This document shows positions 61,347-64,000 of a stretch of 64,000 bases of DNA, in pieces; positions within the stretch are counted from its first letter, which is position 1, and every line of letters begins with the position of its first letter. This stretch comes from Desulfovibrio desulfuricans (lineage in GTDB: Bacteria; Desulfobacterota; Desulfovibrionia; Desulfovibrionales; Desulfovibrionaceae). The notes beneath the pieces were generated by a model. The model did no database searches and was not told the origin of the DNA. It was given only the letters and a program-made list of their open reading frames with translations. A program made the position numbers and the translations under genes. The stretch lies in the NCBI GenBank assembly GCA_015062205.1, contig SUVB01000008.1:1-64000 (forward strand). Direction: 5' to 3'.

Positions 61347-62768
61347 ATGGCACTGGAACTACGACAGCAACTCAAGCTCACACAGCAGCTGGTGATGACC
61401 CCGCAATTGCAGCAGGCCATCAAGCTGTTGCAGCTTTCACGGGTGGAGCTTCTGGAAACAGTGCAGCAAGAGCTGCTTGAAAACCCCTTTCTCGAAGAGT
61501 CGTCCTCCCCGGCGGAAGAGGCCCCGGCCTCCGAAGAGACGCGCGAGCCGGTGGCCGAGGATGCGTACGACAGAGAGGTCGCCAGAGACGCGGACTGGGA
61601 AGACTATCTCGGCGAGTTTGCCAGCACGCCGCGCCTTGTGCAGCCGCGCGAGTATGAGGTTGCGGAGGATATTTCTCCCCTTGAGGCCCGCTATTCCGCC
61701 AAGCCCACCCTTGAAGCGCATCTCATGTGGCAGTTGCGCCTTTCCCAGCTCACGGAGGCGCAGAAAGAGATTGGCGAGGTTATCATCGGCAACCTCTCTT
61801 CCGGCGGCTATCTGCAGGCCAGTCTGGAGGATCTGGCCGAGATGGCGCACGCCACGCCCGACGAGGTGCGGCCCGTTCTGGAACGCGTGCAGCTGTTCGA
61901 CCCCGTCGGTGTGGCCGCGCGCGACGCCCGCGAGTGTCTGCTCATCCAGATTCGGAACCTGCGCTATGACCGCGATCCCATATTGCTGGAACTGGTGCAG
62001 TCGCATCTGGAAGACCTGGAGGCCAAGCGCTACAAGCCGCTGCTGCGCAAGTTCAAGATAGATATGGAGGAACTCAGGGAATATCTGGACATCATCCAGA
62101 GCCTTGACCCTTTGCCGGGCGCCAGTTTCGGCGGCGGCGAACCCACCTATGTGAGCCCGGACGTGTTCGTCTACAAGATGGGCGACGATTTCGTCATCCT
62201 GCTCAACGACGACGGCCTGCCGCAACTGCAGCTTTCCTCCCTGAGCCGGATGGATCTCGGCGGCTCGGACAAGGAAAAGGAATACTGTGCGGAAAAGCTC
62301 CGTTCCGCCTCGTGGCTCATCAAGAGCCTGTACCAGCGCCAGCGCACCCTGTACAAGGTGATGGAGAGCATCGTGCGGCACCAGCGCCCCTTTTTCGAGG
62401 AGGGGGTCACCAAGCTCGCGCCGCTCATCCTCAAGGACATTGCCGACGATATCAACATGCATGAGTCCACGGTGAGCCGCATCACCACTAACAAGTACGC
62501 GGCCACGCCGCACGGCATCTTTGAACTGAAGTTCTTTTTCAACAGCGGGCTGGAACTGGACGACGGCAGCCAAGTGGGCTCCGAAAGCGTCAAGGCTCTG
62601 ATCAAAAAATTCATCGCCGAGGAGGACGCCAAAGCCCCCCTGAGCGATGAGCGTATCGGCGAAATGCTCAAGGACAGCCTGAAGGTCAACATTGCCCGGC
62701 GCACTGTGGCCAAGTACCGCACCGCGCTCGGCATTCCCTCGTCTTCCAGGCGCAAGGAGCATTTCTAG
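61347..62768 (+). CDS. rpoN: RNA polymerase sigma-54 factor
   Basis: 473 residues. Region I is the Gln/Leu-rich opening (LRQQLKLTQQLVMTPQLQQAIKLLQLSR, first half residues 5-20) that contacts activators. Region II is acidic (about 50-85). The core-binding region follows, then the helix-turn-helix (MHESTVSRITTNKY) and the RpoN box ARRTVAKYR (near 455), which reads the -24 element. All parts are intact. It should serve the -24/-12 promoters of fliC and flgE and the NifA-like activator found in this window. The ribosome-binding site is weak (AGGA 12 bases upstream). Confidence 0.97.
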   Translation: MALELRQQLKLTQQLVMTPQLQQAIKLLQLSRVELLETVQQELLENPFLEESSSPAEEAPASEETREPVAEDAYDREVARDADWEDYLGEFASTPRLVQPREYEVAEDISPLEARYSAKPTLEAHLMWQLRLSQLTEAQKEIGEVIIGNLSSGGYLQASLEDLAEMAHATPDEVRPVLERVQLFDPVGVAARDARECLLIQIRNLRYDRDPILLELVQSHLEDLEAKRYKPLLRKFKIDMEELREYLDIIQSLDPLPGASFGGGEPTYVSPDVFVYKMGDDFVILLNDDGLPQLQLSSLSRMDLGGSDKEKEYCAEKLRSASWLIKSLYQRQRTLYKVMESIVRHQRPFFEEGVTKLAPLILKDIADDINMHESTVSRITTNKYAATPHGIFELKFFFNSGLELDDGSQVGSESVKALIKKFIAEEDAKAPLSDERIGEMLKDSLKVNIARRTVAKYRTALGIPSSSRRKEHF

Positions 62769-62848
62769 AACTGTGCTGCCGCGCACAGCGCCGCAACGGC
62801 GCGGCAGGCGTTCTGATTGTTGCCGAAGCTGTTTACCCGGGAGGAAAC

Positions 62849-63391
62849 ATGAACATCTCTTTTGCCTTCAAGAATTTTGAAGCCTCTGACCATCTCAAGA
62901 AGTACGCCCGCCGCCGCATGGAAAAGCTGGGGCGTTTTTTTGGCAAGTCCTCCGGGCTGGAAGTTGCCGTCGTGCTCACGGTGGACAAGTTCCGCCATCG
63001 CTGTGAAGTGACTGTCACCGGCGAGGGCTTGCATATCAATGCTTCGGAACAGACTTCAGACATGTACGCCGCCATTGACCTGGTGACGGACAAGGTCGAG
63101 GCCCAGATCAAGCGGCAGGTTTCGCGCGCCAAGTCGCAGCGCCGTCGCGCCCGCAATACGGAAGTGGATGTCTTCTCCTACAACCTCGATACCGGGGAAA
63201 GCGCGTCGCCCGAGCTGGCGGAAGGTTCCGACCGCCTTGCGGCCAAGCCGCTGCACCTTGACGAGGCGCTCATGCAGCTTGATTCCGTTGGCGGTGAGTT
63301 CCTGGTGTTTTTCAACGCCGAGAACAACCGCATCAATGTGGTGTACCGCACCAAGGTCGGCGGCTACGCCCTGATTGACCCCGTGCTTTGA
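62849..63391 (+). CDS. hpf: Long-form ribosome hibernation factor HPF
   Basis: 180 residues. The N-terminal S30AE domain (about 1-105: FKNFEASDHLKKYARRRMEKL, HINASEQTSDMYAAIDLVTDKVEAQIKR) sits in the 30S decoding region. The C-terminal domain (about 125-180: LDEALMQLDSVGGEFLVFFNAENNRINVVYR, first part 133-152) dimerises ribosomes into 100S particles. GGGAGGAAAC precedes the ATG. The order rpoN-hpf is conserved in many proteobacteria. Confidence 0.95.
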   Translation: MNISFAFKNFEASDHLKKYARRRMEKLGRFFGKSSGLEVAVVLTVDKFRHRCEVTVTGEGLHINASEQTSDMYAAIDLVTDKVEAQIKRQVSRAKSQRRRARNTEVDVFSYNLDTGESASPELAEGSDRLAAKPLHLDEALMQLDSVGGEFLVFFNAENNRINVVYRTKVGGYALIDPVL

Positions 63392-63399
63392 GGCCGTGG

Positions 63400-63428
63400 C
63401 GGCAGGGCCGGAAACTCCGGCCCTGCCG
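63400..63428 (+). terminator. Hairpin between hpf and rapZ
   Basis: CGGCAGGGCCGGA-aac-TCCGGCCCTGCCG, a 13-bp perfect stem 8 bases after the hpf stop. No T-run follows, so it may act as an mRNA-stabilising or partial terminator element inside the rpoN-hpf-rapZ unit. Confidence 0.5.
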
Positions 63429-63503
63429 CATGCGCCCGGCCCGGTCTGCTGTGGAACACGGCTGCATGCCGCAACGATAGCCGTCTCTATGTAGAGGACA
63501 GCC

Positions 63504-64000
63504 ATGACAGATTCCGCGCGCGCTTCCAGTGCGCCCGCCCCCCCCGGCGGGCAGGTCTGCATCGTCACCGGTCTCTCCGGCGCGGGGAAAAGCACCGCCC
63601 TCAAAGTCTTTGAAGACATGGGGCACTTTGTTGTGGATGGCCTGCCTGCCGGCATGGCGTCGGAAATGGTGGACATGATGTTCCGCCCGTCCATGGCGCA
63701 TTTCAAGGGCATCGCCCTGGGCATGGACCTCAGGCAAAGCAATTTTGTGGACGAGATCACCGAATGCCTTGCCGAGCTCGCCGGCAAGAACATCCGCCCC
63801 ATGCTGCTTTTTCTGGAAGCGGACGGTCAGGAGCTTGTGCGGCGCTATGCCACCACGCGGCGGCCGCACCCGCTGGAACGCAAGGGATTGGGGCTGGAGG
63901 CCGCCCTGTCGGCTGAACGCCGCAGTTTGCGCCCCCTGCGGGAGATGGCCGACCTTGTCATTGATACAACGCGTTTTTCCATCCATGACCTGCGACGCGC
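63504..64000 (+). CDS. rapZ: RNase adapter RapZ / YvcJ-type nucleotide-binding protein (partial)
   Basis: First 165 codons; the gene runs off the right edge (full family length about 285-300). The opening [14 protein letters not shown] is the Walker A P-loop of RapZ/YvcJ, followed by [42 protein letters not shown] and [18 protein letters not shown], all typical. In E. coli RapZ guides RNase E to the GlmZ sRNA; in other phyla YvcJ has NTPase activity. GAGG lies 7 bases before the ATG at 63504. Its place after rpoN-hpf matches the rpoN locus of many proteobacteria. Confidence 0.92.
   Translation, partial: MTDSARASSAPAPPGGQVCIVTGLSGAGKSTALKVFEDMGHFVVDGLPAGMASEMVDMMFRPSMAHFKGIALGMDLRQSNFVDEITECLAELAGKNIRPMLLFLEADGQELVRRYATTRRPHPLERKGLGLEAALSAERRSLRPLREMADLVIDTTRFSIHDLRR

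Overview
The window looks like a GC-rich chromosome segment from a Desulfovibrionaceae bacterium (Desulfovibrio or a close relative). This is inferred from the gene set: a fused IspDF, a 1,441-residue acyl-CoA dehydratase activase-like protein, a DHH-CBS-CBS-nucleotidyltransferase fusion, sigma-54 type promoters in front of flagellar genes, and the order fadD-dtd-STAS next to hook and flagellin genes. Almost all of it is core genome. The only mobile DNA seen is a transposase remnant and an IS200/IS605-like hairpin at the left edge. No tRNA, rRNA operon, CRISPR array or prophage was recognised.

Left part (0.1-16.8 kb): an IS remnant, meso-diaminopimelate dehydrogenase (minus strand), Tag glycosylase, a NifA-like sigma-54 activator, and a cupin gene with a near-consensus promoter whose spacer is filled by a palindrome. 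Then comes a tightly overlapping minus-strand operon: unknown 572-aa protein, rsmE, rarA, plsC. Divergent from it on the plus strand is GAF protein - mreB - suhB. A diverged Nudix-like gene on the minus strand faces rimI, which is followed by tpiA, secG and an Smr-domain gene.

Middle (16.8-40 kb): a minus-strand series carries xerD, the CCA-adding fusion enzyme, a HIT protein, a LapA-like protein, mutS and a DUF1992 gene. On the plus strand lie folK, a small YHS-like protein and a complete YbhG-F-S-R type ABC exporter. The giant activase, a 4HBT thioesterase, a 76-aa unknown protein, a fused radical SAM/DUF2344 protein and a 113-aa unknown protein follow on the minus strand.

Right part (40-64 kb): rnc, then a flagellar block on the minus strand (fliK, flgD, flgE, fliC). 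flgE and fliC each have a strong -24/-12 promoter. Upstream of fliK, and read in the same direction, is a compact overlapping run fadD-dtd-STAS-FapA-like-CgeB-like glycosyltransferase-GT9. Its position suggests a role in flagellar assembly or flagellin glycosylation. ispDF, RNase P RNA, a CdsZ-like zinc ribbon gene and a Nif3-family gene come next, then purQ diverging from pyrG. rpoN, the sigma factor expected to read the flagellar promoters, is followed by long-form hpf and the start of rapZ, which runs off the window.

I did not find a clearly new multi-gene defence or metabolic system. The most promising leads are the STAS/FapA/glycosyltransferase module, the operator-in-spacer promoter of the cupin gene, and the unknown 572-aa protein in the rsmE-rarA-plsC operon.
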